Under the pieces are notes generated by a model, which was not told where the DNA came from, did not search any database, and worked only from the letters and a program-made list of their open reading frames with translations. A stretch of DNA of 64,000 bases, taken from the NCBI RefSeq assembly GCF_014217835.1, contig NZ_CP055263.1:1178001-1242000 (forward strand), in the 5' to 3' direction. This DNA comes from Metabacillus sp. KUDC1714 (GTDB taxonomy: Bacteria > Bacillota > Bacilli > Bacillales > Bacillaceae). How positions within the stretch are numbered: the stretch's first letter is position 1; every line of letters begins with the position of its first letter. Shown here piece by piece: positions 25,961-38,441 of this stretch. Position numbers and translations under genes: made by a program.

Positions 25961-27196
25961 TTATTTAGCATTCGAATAGCGGTTAAACATCTTTTCTAGA
26001 TTCTTAAGATAATCATCCATATTTTGATCATAGTAAAACTGTGCCGTATATTTTCGAAACTCGGATTCTGCAGCGTTTCCTCCTGCCCAGTAATGATTTG
26101 GCCAGTTTACTACTTGCCCGCTTGCAATTTTTTCTCTTATTAAATGACCTTCTTTATGGGTGTTTGTAACTTCTTTAACAGCACTGATCGAACCTTCAAA
26201 ATCGGAAACTCTTTGAGCGTTTTCCCTTTTTATTAAAAACGCTAAAAATGCTTTTACTTCTTCAGGATGTTTCGTATCAGCTGAAATGGCAAAGCCGATA
26301 TCAACTCCTCCCAATACATTATGATCCTTTTGATTCGATGCTGGGAATGGAAAAATGCCATAATTTAAATAAGGATTCGACTTTTCGATCATCGTTAACG
26401 CCCATGTTCCCATAATGTACATAGAACCTTCACCTTTTGCAAATTTTTTATTTACATCATAATAGCTGTCTTCAAAAGAATTTGGCTGGACATATGACAG
26501 CACAGTAAGAGTTTTTTCTGTTATTTCCCTCCACCTCGGATCAGATACAATTGAAAATTCACCCTTTTCCCAATAACTCGTTTCGAATTCATTTGCGACT
26601 AAGTTTAGATTAAAAATACTCGCCTGGTTTGCATCTTTGTTTGGCATGACTAAAGCTGTTTTTCCATTAGACTTTAACTCTTCCAAAACTTGAACAAACG
26701 AATTCCAACTGTTAGGAACCGATAAATTTAATTCTTCGAAATGGTCCTTATTATATAGAACTCCTACCGCATTTTGCGTTAAGGCAGCACCGTACATCTT
26801 TCCGTTTATAAGATAACGATTTTGGATAGTGGGTTGGATATTTTTAATGAAGGGTTCATTTGATAAATCAAGCAGATATCCTTTTTCAGCTCTTACTTTA
26901 TAATCTTGTTCGATCGGATAAGTAATAAAAAGATCTGGAATATCACCTCTTGCAATTCTTGCTTTTAGCACTGTCATCGGTTCAGGTACAATGACCTGCT
27001 TAATCGTAACCTTAGGATGCAGCTCTTCAAACTCTTGAATGAGTTCATTAAAGATCACTTCTGTTTCAGGTTTCGGTGAAAAAAATTCAAGTTCAATCTT
27101 ATCTTCTTTTATGAGAGATTGATCTAATTCATTTCCTGTACAACCGGCTAACAAGAGAATGATAAGAATGGGACTGATAGAAAGAAATTGCTTCAT
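25961..27196 (-). CDS. Extracellular solute-binding lipoprotein linked to the two-component system
   Basis: 411 residues with lipobox LLLAGC (Cys19) and a family 1 solute-binding fold (EFFSPKPETEVIFNELIQEF at the mature N-terminus, MYIMGTWALTMIEK in the middle). TAGGAGGG precedes the ATG. It is the first gene of the sensor operon and has no permeases of its own. In similar Bacillus clusters such a protein presents sugar to the kinase rather than to a transporter. It could also serve the nearby permeases as an alternative receptor. Confidence 0.9.
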   Translation of the reverse strand: MKQFLSISPILIILLLAGCTGNELDQSLIKEDKIELEFFSPKPETEVIFNELIQEFEELHPKVTIKQVIVPEPMTVLKARIARGDIPDLFITYPIEQDYKVRAEKGYLLDLSNEPFIKNIQPTIQNRYLINGKMYGAALTQNAVGVLYNKDHFEELNLSVPNSWNSFVQVLEELKSNGKTALVMPNKDANQASIFNLNLVANEFETSYWEKGEFSIVSDPRWREITEKTLTVLSYVQPNSFEDSYYDVNKKFAKGEGSMYIMGTWALTMIEKSNPYLNYGIFPFPASNQKDHNVLGGVDIGFAISADTKHPEEVKAFLAFLIKRENAQRVSDFEGSISAVKEVTNTHKEGHLIREKIASGQVVNWPNHYWAGGNAAESEFRKYTAQFYYDQNMDDYLKNLEKMFNRYSNAK

Positions 27197-27369
27197 ATAC
27201 CCTCCTATATAATATCTAACTAATACTTTGTTTATCCTTTATGTATACTATAAATCTCACTGTTTTGCTAAGCAATGTCTCCTTTTTCCAATTTCATGTT
27301 ATCGAATTTGATAATTCAACTAAGTACAGTAGCAAAAAGGTTTTTTTGTACAAACGAAATCAAAAAAAC

Positions 27370-27530
27370 GAGGCTGGGACAAAAGTATTTCAGCCAAAGA
27401 AAAACCCGAACTATCATGCGAAATTCTAATTTAGAGTTTCGTAATAGTTTGGGTTTTTTATTTATATCGCTTAATTAAATTAAAAATTATTCGGCTTTAA
27501 GAATGGTCAATTTAGTTATGTCCCAGCCTC
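27370..27530. repeat. 160-bp MITE-like element, copy 2 (inverted)
   Basis: Same element as at 22858-23016 in opposite orientation, with the same GAGGCTGGGACA / TGTCCCAGCCTC ends. The two copies bracket the kinase-regulator-lipoprotein operon. I see no target-site duplication at either copy. Confidence 0.85.
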
Positions 27531-27562
27531 GCCGCTTTGTTTTATATATGGTTTAGAATTCT

Positions 27563-27745
27563 TCAATCAGCCGGATCTTGATCATTAATTCTACCATCTG
27601 GGCGAGCTAATTCTGCAATCGCGCTCATTTCTGTTTCCTTTAGAGAAAATCAAAGATTGATATATTTCAAGTTGTCGTTCAGGAGATGAAGATTTAGGAA
27701 TTGGATGGCTCCTAGTTGATAATGCCAATTTAGGAAAACTTATGC
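27563..27745 (-). pseudogene. C-terminal scrap of an aldo/keto reductase gene
   Basis: Read on the minus strand, PIPKSSSPERQLEI (near 27690) and, in another frame, EMSAIAELARPDGRINDQDP followed by a stop at 27563 match the last 50 residues of aldo/keto reductases. A frameshift lies between them and everything upstream is missing, cut off at the tmRNA terminator. Confidence 0.6.
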
Positions 27746-27760
27746 TTGAAGTCTCAAGAC

Positions 27761-27792
27761 AAAACAAAAACCACCAAATATGTATTTGGTGG
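27761..27792 (-). terminator. tmRNA terminator
   Basis: The encoded 3' CCACCA forms the left arm: CCACCAAATA pairs with TATTTGGTGG and is followed by TTTTTGTTTTG. Confidence 0.88.
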
Positions 27793-28428
27793 AGACGGTG
27801 GGACGTGCTATTCCATACTTTCGATATGGCACTGACTATATCTTGAACCTGATAGATACAGGTCCTTCGGCGTCTTATACGAAACATAGATTTACCTGAA
27901 CTTAATCAGGCTGGTTTTCGTATCCTAGTACTACCAATCATGGCAGCCTATAAGTCGATACACGGCTGTTGGATTACTCCACATACCGCTCGGCATTGCC
28001 CTATCACATTTTTGTGACTTAGGTTTCACCGATAAAGCCGAATTTTCACTTATGTGTTACCACATAAGGCGACTAATAATTAATCGAACCCACGTCCAGA
28101 AACATCGCCACTTAAGCGTCTACGAGCGTAGTCGATATATTCGCAGTTTCGCTAACTCCTATGCCTATCGACAGGCGTCAGAGTAGCTAGTCTGATTGGT
28201 CTCTTCCATCATCCCCAGACGGAGGAATTAGGCGTAGTCCACTAAGAGTGAGTCCCTTACCCTACCACATGGACGATGGAGGGAGGAACAGCTACGCAGT
28301 TATTAAGCTGCGAAAGCTAAGTTATTGTTAGTTTTGCCAGTTATTATTGGCGTGACGTTTTAACGAAGACGATCCCTTCGGCCCGCAACCTAAGCTCGAA
28401 CTACCCCTGTCGAATCCGTAACGTCCCC
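27787..28428 (-). ncRNA. ssrA: tmRNA (ssrA), interrupted in the T-loop by a group I intron
   Basis: Rescues stalled ribosomes together with SmpB. The 5' end GGGGACGTTACGGATTCGAC starts at 28428. The 3' end CGTCTCCACCA ends at 27787 with encoded CCA. The acceptor stem GGGGACG / CGTCTCC pairs over 7 bp. The tag frame at 28338-28300 encodes GKTNNNLAFAA followed by two stops. The T-arm is split: GTGGG-TTCGAT ends at 28083 and T-CCCAC resumes at 27803. Joining them restores a perfect 5-bp T stem with a 7-base loop and gives a mature RNA of 363 nt (346 + 17). The intervening 279 nt are listed separately. smpB lies 196 bases upstream on the same strand. Confidence 0.95.
27804..28082 (-). ncRNA. Group I self-splicing intron inside tmRNA
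   Basis: 279 nt. The exon before it ends in U and the intron ends in G, as group I chemistry requires. P1 can form: exon CGAU pairs with internal guide GUCG (nine bases into the intron), giving a U-G wobble at the splice site. The conserved 3' P7 segment AAGATATAGTC is present, preceded by a P8-like hairpin (GACCTG / CAGGTTC) and followed by a P9-like hairpin (CCATA / TATGG). P4-P5 can form from CGGTGAAACCTA and TAGGGCAATGCCG. It has no open frame of note, hence no homing endonuclease. Confidence 0.88.
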
Positions 28429-28440
28429 ATGATAAGCCGT

Positions 28441-28452
28441 ATTATACCAGCT
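28441..28452 (-). promoter_or_regulatory. tmRNA extended -10 promoter
   Basis: TGGTATAAT on the minus strand is an extended -10 box, with TATAAT at 28446-28441, about 13 bases before the tmRNA 5' end. The -35 region is weak, as often seen with TGn promoters. Confidence 0.6.
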
Positions 28453-28624
28453 AGGGAATACGGGAGATAAAGCAGTTAAAGCTTAATTGCTTATGAAATT
28501 GTTGTGAAGGAGTTAACCCTCATTTTTGATGACGTGTTTATCTGCCATCAGAGTTGTAAGTGACTGTCTTACAAAATCTATTATAACAGACTGATACAAG
28601 AATGCAATTGTAAGGTTTTTCCTA

Positions 28625-29092
28625 CTATTCCTTTTGACGTTCTCTAAAGGCACGTTCGATATCACGCTTAGCTTCTTTTTTCTTTAAATCCTCACGTTTA
28701 TCGTATTTTCTTTTACCCTTACCAAGGCCTATTAAAACCTTAGCGTAACCATTTTTTAAATACATTTTCAATGGTACCAATGCATAGCCTTCTTCTTTTG
28801 TAGCACCTATTAATTTTACAATTTCACGTCTATGCAATAAGAGCTTTCTTGTACGTAAGGGTTCATGGTTATAACGATTCCCTTGCTCATATGGACTAAT
28901 GTGCATATTGTGCAAATATACTTCGCCATGTTCCACTCGTGCGAAGGAATCCTTTAATTGTACTCGACCGTTACGAATTGATTTTATTTCAGTACCTTGA
29001 AGGACAATGCCGGCTTCATAAGTTTCTTCAATTGAGAAATCATGATTAGCCTTTTTGTTTTGAGCTAATACTTTTCCAGTTCCTTTAGGCAT
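28625..29092 (-). CDS. smpB: SsrA-binding protein SmpB
   Basis: 155 residues: an OB-fold core ([38 protein letters not shown]) and the basic C-terminal tail ([18 protein letters not shown]) that enters the decoding centre. It binds the tRNA-like domain of tmRNA and delivers it to stalled ribosomes. AGGGAGGG precedes the ATG. Gene order secG-est-rnr-smpB-ssrA is the standard Bacillus arrangement. Confidence 0.97.
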   Translation of the reverse strand: MPKGTGKVLAQNKKANHDFSIEETYEAGIVLQGTEIKSIRNGRVQLKDSFARVEHGEVYLHNMHISPYEQGNRYNHEPLRTRKLLLHRREIVKLIGATKEEGYALVPLKMYLKNGYAKVLIGLGKGKRKYDKREDLKKKEAKRDIERAFRERQKE

Positions 29093-29219
29093 TGCTTGAC
29101 CCTCCCTTTAATAGCTATTTCATATAGCGATAAATTACATTTTAGCAAAAATTGGACTTTTCCTCAATATTTACGTGTTAATTCGAACAAAAACGAATGA
29201 AATGATGGAACTTAGATGG

Positions 29220-29410
29220 TTTTTTTGGCAATTTTGATTATTTTTTTGCAACTTACTTTGGTTTTTTTGCAAATATCGGTTGTTATTTTGCAACTTTCAT
29301 TATTTATTTTGCAACTTCGTTCTTTTTTTTGCAACTTCCAATAAGTTCGCAGCCCAGCCCATTTTTTACAACTTCCAATGAGTTCGCAGCCACCTTTTTT
29401 TGCAACTATC
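29220..29410. repeat. Phased T-tract/GCAACTT repeat array
   Basis: GCAA follows a run of T at 29228, 29248, 29269, 29290, 29311 and 29331, i.e. spaced 20-21 bases. Two larger units follow that share CAACTTCCAAT-AGTTCGCAGCC. It is between rnr and smpB. The regular spacing is about two helical turns. Confidence 0.75.
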
Positions 29411-29446
29411 CATTCTTATTATTCCAAAGTAAATTTGTTCCACAAC

Positions 29447-29490
29447 TTAAGAGGGTCTGACACAAATTGCCTGTGCCAGACCCATCTTTA
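29447..29490 (-). terminator. Terminator-like hairpin behind rnr
   Basis: GGGTCTGACACA (29453-29464) pairs with TGTGCCAGACCC (29472-29483), 12 bp with one mismatch, directly behind the rnr stop. The T-run on the minus strand is short (CTCTTAAG), so readthrough into smpB is likely. Confidence 0.6.
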
Positions 29491-29495
29491 AACGA

Positions 29496-31853
29496 TCAAG
29501 CTTTCTTTTTCTTTTTCCGCTTCGCTTTCGGTGCATTTTCATAGTGCTTTTTCTTCTTTTTTCGTGGTGGACGGGTTGACCAGTCGCCATCCTTATCCTT
29601 ATCCTTATCTTTTCCACTACCGCTTCTATTACCTTTTTGATTTGCATCTTTTCTACCTTTACCAGCTATAATAACCTTTGGTCTATCTTTCGCTTCCGGT
29701 CTTCTCGTTCCCTTCATGCCAACGATCTCAAAGTCGATAGAGCGCTCTTCTTTATTAACATTTACGACTCGAACCGTAATTTCATCACCAATTCGATACA
29801 CATTTCCTGTACGTTCGCCAATCATTGCGTAATGACGTTCATCATATCGATAATAGTCATCCGTCATATAACTAACATGAACGAGACCTTCAATTGTATT
29901 TGGTAACTCAACAAACATACCAAAGTTAGTAACAGAGCTTATCATGCCGTCATATTCTTCGCCAATTTTATCAAGCATGTATTCTGCTTTTTTCAACTCA
30001 TCTGTTTCACGCTCTGCTTCAACCGCTCTGCGTTCCATATTTGATGCTTGTTCTGCAATGACAGGTAAGCTTTCTCCCCATCTCGAACGGGTCGCTTCAT
30101 CAACTTTGCCTTCAATTAAATATGTTCGAATTAATCGATGGACAATTAAGTCAGGATAACGACGGATTGGAGATGTAAAATGTGTGTAAAATTCCGTTGA
30201 TAATCCAAAGTGACCTAAGCTTTCTGGGTCATATTTTGCTTGCTTCATTGAACGAAGCATTACCGTTGATATCACCGTTTCTTCTGGTGTTCCTGCTACT
30301 TCCTCCAAAATATTTTGCAATGCTCTAGGATGGATTTCGTTAGCAGAACCTTTAACCGTGTATCCGAAATTTGTAATAAACTCTAGGAAACGCTGAAGCT
30401 TTTCAGTATTTGGATCTTCATGAATTCGATAAATAAATGGCACGTTCATCCAATGAAAATGCTCAGCAACCGTTTCATTTGCTAATAACATGAATTCTTC
30501 AATTAACCGCTCTGCAACCGAACGTTCTCGAATCACAACATCATGTGGGTGGCCTTCATCATTTACAAGCACCTTTGCTTCTTTAAAATCAAAATCAATT
30601 GCGCCACGGTTCATTCGTTTTGTGCGTAGGATTTGTGCAAGTTCACCCATTTGTTCAAACATTGGTACAAGCTTTTCATACTTTTGCAGAAGTGCCTCAT
30701 CACGATCTTCGAGGATTTTTTTCACATCAGAGTAGGTCATCCGTTCAGTCGTTTTAATGACACTTTGGAAGATCTCATGTTTTACAACTGTTCCTGCTTC
30801 ATCTATTTCCATTTCACATGACAAGGTTAGTCGATCTACCTTTGGATTTAATGAACATATTCCATTTGAGAGACGATGAGGAATCATTGGAATTACACGG
30901 TCTACAAGGTACACACTTGTCCCACGCTCTAATGCTTCACGATCGATTGGGGACTGCTCGGTTACATAATGACTTACATCGGCAATGTGAACACCTAGCT
31001 TGTAGTTTCCATTCGCTAATTTTTGAACGGTAACAGCATCATCTAAATCCTTTGCATCCGCTCCGTCAATTGTCACAATTGTTTCATTACGTAAATCACG
31101 ACGGTCTTTTAAATCTTCTTCATTAATTGACTCAGGTACATCATTTGCTTGCTGAATCGCTTCTTCAGGAAACGGACCAGGTAGTCCATGTTTATGGATA
31201 ACAGATAAAATATCAACACCTGGGTCATTTTTATGACCTAAAATGTCGATTACTTCACCCTCTGCACTCATTCGTCCTTCAGGATAAGTTGTAAGTTTTA
31301 CAACAACTTTATGGCCTTCTACTGCCCCATTTGCAGCATTTTTTGGAATGAAAATATCATTGGCAATTTTCTTATCATCAGGAATCACAAAGCCAAAATT
31401 TTTGCTTTCTGTATATGTCCCAACAATTTCTTTTACGCCGCGTTCTAAAATACGAATAATCGTACCTTCTTGACGTGATCCACCTGCAGACTTAGCGCTT
31501 ACTCTTACTAAAACAATATCACCATGCATCGCTGTTTTTAGTTCGGTAGGTGGGATAAATACATCATCTAAGCTAGTATCTTCAGGGTCTACGAAAGCAA
31601 ATCCTTTTGCATGGCCGATAAGCTTCCCTTTTAATAAATTCATTTTTTCTGGTAAGCCATATCGGTTACTTCTCGTTCTAACAACTAATCCTTGATCCTC
31701 CATCGCTACTAACGCTTTGACAAAATCTTTAAATTCAGTTGAATCCTCTATTCCAAACGCTTCCTCTAGTTCTTGAACGGTAAGAGGCTTGTATGCTTCT
31801 TCCTTCATGAAAGCTAGTAGTTTATTGATATGTACTTGTATATCTTGATCCAT
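29496..31853 (-). CDS. rnr: Ribonuclease R
   Basis: 3'-to-5' exoribonuclease of 785 residues for structured RNA. Order: N-terminal winged helix (about 1-65), two cold-shock domains, the RNB catalytic domain with [14 protein letters not shown] (the Mg-binding aspartates, near 265-280) and [15 protein letters not shown], an S1 domain from about 625, and a lysine-rich tail. AAGGAGG precedes the ATG. It shares an operon with est (15 bases upstream), secG and smpB. With SmpB and tmRNA it degrades defective mRNAs. Confidence 0.97.
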   Translation of the reverse strand: MDQDIQVHINKLLAFMKEEAYKPLTVQELEEAFGIEDSTEFKDFVKALVAMEDQGLVVRTRSNRYGLPEKMNLLKGKLIGHAKGFAFVDPEDTSLDDVFIPPTELKTAMHGDIVLVRVSAKSAGGSRQEGTIIRILERGVKEIVGTYTESKNFGFVIPDDKKIANDIFIPKNAANGAVEGHKVVVKLTTYPEGRMSAEGEVIDILGHKNDPGVDILSVIHKHGLPGPFPEEAIQQANDVPESINEEDLKDRRDLRNETIVTIDGADAKDLDDAVTVQKLANGNYKLGVHIADVSHYVTEQSPIDREALERGTSVYLVDRVIPMIPHRLSNGICSLNPKVDRLTLSCEMEIDEAGTVVKHEIFQSVIKTTERMTYSDVKKILEDRDEALLQKYEKLVPMFEQMGELAQILRTKRMNRGAIDFDFKEAKVLVNDEGHPHDVVIRERSVAERLIEEFMLLANETVAEHFHWMNVPFIYRIHEDPNTEKLQRFLEFITNFGYTVKGSANEIHPRALQNILEEVAGTPEETVISTVMLRSMKQAKYDPESLGHFGLSTEFYTHFTSPIRRYPDLIVHRLIRTYLIEGKVDEATRSRWGESLPVIAEQASNMERRAVEAERETDELKKAEYMLDKIGEEYDGMISSVTNFGMFVELPNTIEGLVHVSYMTDDYYRYDERHYAMIGERTGNVYRIGDEITVRVVNVNKEERSIDFEIVGMKGTRRPEAKDRPKVIIAGKGRKDANQKGNRSGSGKDKDKDKDGDWSTRPPRKKKKKHYENAPKAKRKKKKKA

Positions 31854-31868
31854 GTAGTATCCTCCTTT

Positions 31869-32609
31869 TTACCAATCAAGGCTTTCTAGAAATTGGTAGA
31901 CGTCTTCATGCAACTGGTCGCGTTCCTTATCTAGTGTAAGAACATGTCCAGACTCTTCGTACCATTTTATTTGCTTTTGATCGGTTTCTACTTCGTTATA
32001 TATAATGTTTGCACTATCGGTATTAATCATGTGATCATGTCTACCTTGTGCGACAAACGTTGGTGAATAGATCATATCGACATTATTTCGGACGTCTGCA
32101 ATTAGCTCCTGCAAAGCTTTTAATGTGTTCATTGGAGACTTCGCAAACTCATCCATTTCTTCTTCAATTTGTTCAGGTGATTTTCCTTCAAACTTTTTAT
32201 AATTTCTCGCATACTCAAGAACACCTTGATACATTACTTCTTCGCTTTTTATATACATTGGTGCACACATTGGGACAATACCCTTTACAGGTACAGTGTA
32301 ACCTAATTTAAGGGAAAACACTCCGCCAAGTGATAAACCTCCTACTACTATCTTTTCAAACCCCATATTCTTTAAATGATCATAACCTTGCTGGACGTCT
32401 TGCCACCAATCCTCAGGACCTGTATGTACTAGCTCTTCTGGAGGAACACCATGCCCCTTATATTGTGGTGCATGACAAGTATAGCCTCTTTCACTTAAAT
32501 AACGAGCCAGCATCCTTACATCTGCTGTATTCCCAGTAAATCCATGTAATAATAAAACTGCTTTCTCTCCGCCCTCAAACGTAAACGGCTTTGGTAATAC
32601 TCTTTTCAT
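31869..32609 (-). CDS. est: Carboxylesterase, Est30/YvaK type
   Basis: Alpha/beta hydrolase of 246 residues for short to medium acyl esters. Oxyanion region LLLHGFTGN, nucleophile Ser in GLSLGG (near residue 93), acid Asp in QGRHDHMI and His in ESGHVLTLD complete the triad. GAAGGAG before ATG 32609 decides the start: an in-frame ATG 18 bases upstream overlaps that site. It sits between secG and rnr, a conserved order with no proven functional link. Confidence 0.93.
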   Translation of the reverse strand: MKRVLPKPFTFEGGEKAVLLLHGFTGNTADVRMLARYLSERGYTCHAPQYKGHGVPPEELVHTGPEDWWQDVQQGYDHLKNMGFEKIVVGGLSLGGVFSLKLGYTVPVKGIVPMCAPMYIKSEEVMYQGVLEYARNYKKFEGKSPEQIEEEMDEFAKSPMNTLKALQELIADVRNNVDMIYSPTFVAQGRHDHMINTDSANIIYNEVETDQKQIKWYEESGHVLTLDKERDQLHEDVYQFLESLDW

Positions 32610-32745
32610 ACTAAGTAACTCCTTCAAAATAAAGATCTTTTAACTAGTTTATCCCACTTTAACTTCCAGTAGTACATCTTGCGCTTTATGCCATATATCT
32701 ATTTAAACAAACGTTTGATTTATTACCAAAAGGTTTGCTTGAAAG

Positions 32746-32899
32746 AAAAGCGGAAGCGCCTTGCTCAGCGACGTAGAAAAAAGAGCACTTCGTATGAGAT
32801 AAAGGAAACACGAAGAGCACGAGCGTTCGATGTTGACTTAGCGTATAAGGAGTGTGAAGTTCACTAGTAGCTAGGCGCTGGAGCTAGACACAAAAACTA
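32746..32899 (+). repeat. Copy B of the GCGCC hairpin repeat (type I core)
   Basis: Starts GAAAAGCGGAAGCGCCTTGC and ends GCTAGGCGCTGGAGCTAGAC. The core includes ATGAGATAAAGGAAACACGA and GGAGTGTGAAGTTCACTAG. Ends pair to form a long hairpin. Located between est and secG. Confidence 0.85.
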
Positions 32900-32937
32900 G
32901 GTACTATAGCGTCATAATGAAATATTAAAACTAAAAA

Positions 32938-32965
32938 AAGAGCCTGAAGCATCAGACCCTTTGTT
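32938..32965 (-). terminator. Terminator behind secG
   Basis: GGGTCTGA and TCAGGCTC pair (with G-T pairs) around a 4-base loop and are followed by TTTTTTTAG on the minus strand. Confidence 0.75.
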
Positions 32966-32972
32966 TTAAAGA

Positions 32973-33206
32973 TTATTTAACGATATATGCTACCAAGATA
33001 GTCAAAATAAAGAATAGCACTGATAAAATAACTGTCGCACGGTGTAAAACTAAATCAAGACCACGAGCCTTTTGCTTACCAAAAAGCTGCTCGGCACCAC
33101 CAGAAATTGCACCTGATAGACCTGCACTCTTACCAGATTGTAATAATACAACTGTAATTAAAGCGACTGATACTAAAACAAGTAGGATAATTAATGCTGT
33201 ATGCAT
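32973..33206 (-). CDS. secG: Protein translocase subunit SecG
   Basis: 77 residues with two membrane helices separated by the conserved loop [19 protein letters not shown]. It supports SecYEG-driven export. AGGAGGTG decides ATG 33206. The frame upstream to 33236 is untranslated leader. It is the first gene of the est-rnr-smpB run, although a terminator and a repeat separate it from est. Confidence 0.96.
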   Translation of the reverse strand: MHTALIILLVLVSVALITVVLLQSGKSAGLSGAISGGAEQLFGKQKARGLDLVLHRATVILSVLFFILTILVAYIVK

Positions 33207-33360
33207 GAAAAACGACACCTCCTGATATACGCACAACTAGATAGTTTTAATGTATCATATCTATTCGTAATTCACAATACAAGTTTAGATTGGGCATATT
33301 AGTGTTCTCATGGATTCGCAGATTCTATGGAAAATCATAAGCTGGTGGACCAACTATAGG

Positions 33361-33475
33361 GGATATCTTCGATTATGGGAGATTTATCTTCGATTTTTGT
33401 GATTTATCTTCGATTTGGAGAATTTATCTTCGATTATTCGTTTTTATCAACCATTAGACAAAAATCGACAAAGAC
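33361..33475 (+). repeat. 20-bp tandem array downstream of the NERD gene
   Basis: Five consecutive units of exactly 20 bases from 33361 share the core ATTTATCTTCGATT with a variable tail of about five bases. The fifth reads TTTATCAACCATTAGACA. A matching array lies on the other side of the NERD gene. Confidence 0.85.
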
Positions 33476-33488
33476 TCACTATCCATCA

Positions 33489-34448
33489 TTAGTCTAATTG
33501 ATAAACACGATCTTTATTACTCCCTGTGTACCTGAGGTTCATTGATTTAAGTAGTCTATTCGCTATTGCCGGGGAAGTTATGTTCAAAAAATACCTCATT
33601 TCAGCATTTGAAATTGTTGGTTTTACTAACAGTTTGTACTCTTTTATGGCCTGAATATGAGCCTGTTTATCTTTTCTATTACATTTTGGACAATGCCAGT
33701 TAGCCTTTACTCTAATTAAGGGAAGGTAATTACAACTAGAACATATCACACCATTCAGAATTTCACTTTCATTTATTTTAAAGCGGGCTAATATAGAAAA
33801 ATCTGCATTAGTATGCTTTTTGAGTAACTTTCGAGAGATCTTTTTTAGTTCCTTTTCTTCAATATCTGGTGAATTGATGGATTTCTCTAATTGAATAATT
33901 TTAGCGGGAAGGTTTTCTTTGCGGATTACTTTGTGGTGAATAATTTGGTCGTCTGGAGAAGAGCGAATTACTGTGGATGGGTTGCTTATGACAACAATTG
34001 AGGTGATTTTCATTTCTTTTAAATTATTATTTACTAGCCATTCTTTTAATTGTGATTCTTGCCGTTCCAATTGTATTAGCGGATATTGATATGCCTTTTC
34101 CGTTTGGTCTTTTGTTTGAATCAGTTGTTTAAATATCGGATCGAAGTAAATAGTTCCTGATATATTTTTCACCTCAATGATTATTGCAATTTTCCGAGTT
34201 AAGATAAGGGTATCAATTTGGAAGTAATGATTTTTACCTTTTAGCCTTATGTCATGAAAAATATAGTAGTCTTTTTCTTCAAGGAAGCTTAAATAATAGT
34301 CAATAGCTTCTTCACCTCTGTAGCCAGCCATTCTTTTTTTCAAATCTTCAATAATAATTGGGATTTTTGGATGTTTTAGAGGAAGTCTTAGAAGTAATGC
34401 TTCTAATTTTTCAATCGTAAGGGGGAATTCGCGGTGTTTTAAGATCAT
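33489..34448 (-). CDS. NERD-domain protein with zinc ribbon (possible nuclease)
   Basis: 319 residues. A short N-terminal helical part ends with KRMAGYRGEEAIDYYL. The NERD domain (about 45-160) has a PD-(D/E)XK-like core: Asp in FQIDTLILT and EVK in AIIIEVKNISG. Further on are a zinc ribbon with CSSC and CPKC (about 240-260) and a winged-helix-like end (MRYFLNITSPAIANRLLKSM). GGAGTGAGAAA decides ATG 34448: the frame is open upstream to 34523 without a site. It breaks into the usual secG-eno neighbourhood and is flanked on both sides by 20-bp repeat arrays, suggesting insertion as a unit. DNA or RNA cleavage is possible but unproven. Confidence 0.85.
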   Translation of the reverse strand: MILKHREFPLTIEKLEALLLRLPLKHPKIPIIIEDLKKRMAGYRGEEAIDYYLSFLEEKDYYIFHDIRLKGKNHYFQIDTLILTRKIAIIIEVKNISGTIYFDPIFKQLIQTKDQTEKAYQYPLIQLERQESQLKEWLVNNNLKEMKITSIVVISNPSTVIRSSPDDQIIHHKVIRKENLPAKIIQLEKSINSPDIEEKELKKISRKLLKKHTNADFSILARFKINESEILNGVICSSCNYLPLIRVKANWHCPKCNRKDKQAHIQAIKEYKLLVKPTISNAEMRYFLNITSPAIANRLLKSMNLRYTGSNKDRVYQLD

Positions 34449-34529
34449 TTTCTCACTCCATATAATATTTTGCTTAAAACCTTCGCCAATTCTAGTGGAA
34501 ATCCTGCTTCTATTTTTCTTCATTAATAA

Positions 34530-34610
34530 TTTATCTACGATTTTGATGAGTTTATCTTCGATTTTTCAAATTTATCTTCGATTCTCGCAATTTATCAACG
34601 ATTAGACATA
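34530..34610 (+). repeat. 20-bp tandem array upstream of the NERD gene
   Basis: TTTATCTACGATT, TTTATCTTCGATT (twice) and TTTATCAACGATT start at 34530, 34551, 34571 and 34591. The last unit continues AGACA, as in the array at 33361. Same strand orientation as that array. Confidence 0.85.
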
Positions 34611-34647
34611 GACCGTCAAAATTCGCCAAAACCCCCGAACAGAATAT

Positions 34648-34680
34648 TAAAAAAGGAACTGCCTCAGCAGTCCCTTTCCC
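34648..34680 (-). terminator. Terminator of the glycolytic operon
   Basis: GGGACTGC pairs with GCAGTTCC around TGAG and is followed by TTTTTTAAT on the minus strand, just behind the eno stop. Confidence 0.9.
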
Positions 34681-34685
34681 AAAAA

Positions 34686-35978
<1,293 letters not shown>

Positions 35979-35992
35979 TTAATTTCTCTCCT

Positions 35993-38366
<2,374 letters not shown>

Positions 38367-38441
38367 TCAAGATGTCGCGACTAATCTTGGTTTCTTATTT
38401 TACAAACATAAAACTTGAGACACGATTTTATAATTAGTTTC

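Noticed and set aside
27591..27887. Minus-strand frame across the 3' part of tmRNA and its intron, considered as a homing endonuclease
   Set aside because: It crosses the tmRNA terminator and encodes aldo/keto reductase scraps in its last part. No endonuclease motif.
29447..29647. Lysine/arginine-rich minus-strand frame
   Set aside because: Shadow of the basic tail of RNase R in another frame.
32701..32867. Plus-strand frame over the repeat between est and secG
   Set aside because: It is the translated repeat element; similar frames appear over other copies without conservation as protein.
33361..33475. 20-bp tandem repeats considered as a CRISPR array
   Set aside because: The units are directly adjacent with only about 5 variable bases, so there are no spacers, and no cas genes are present.
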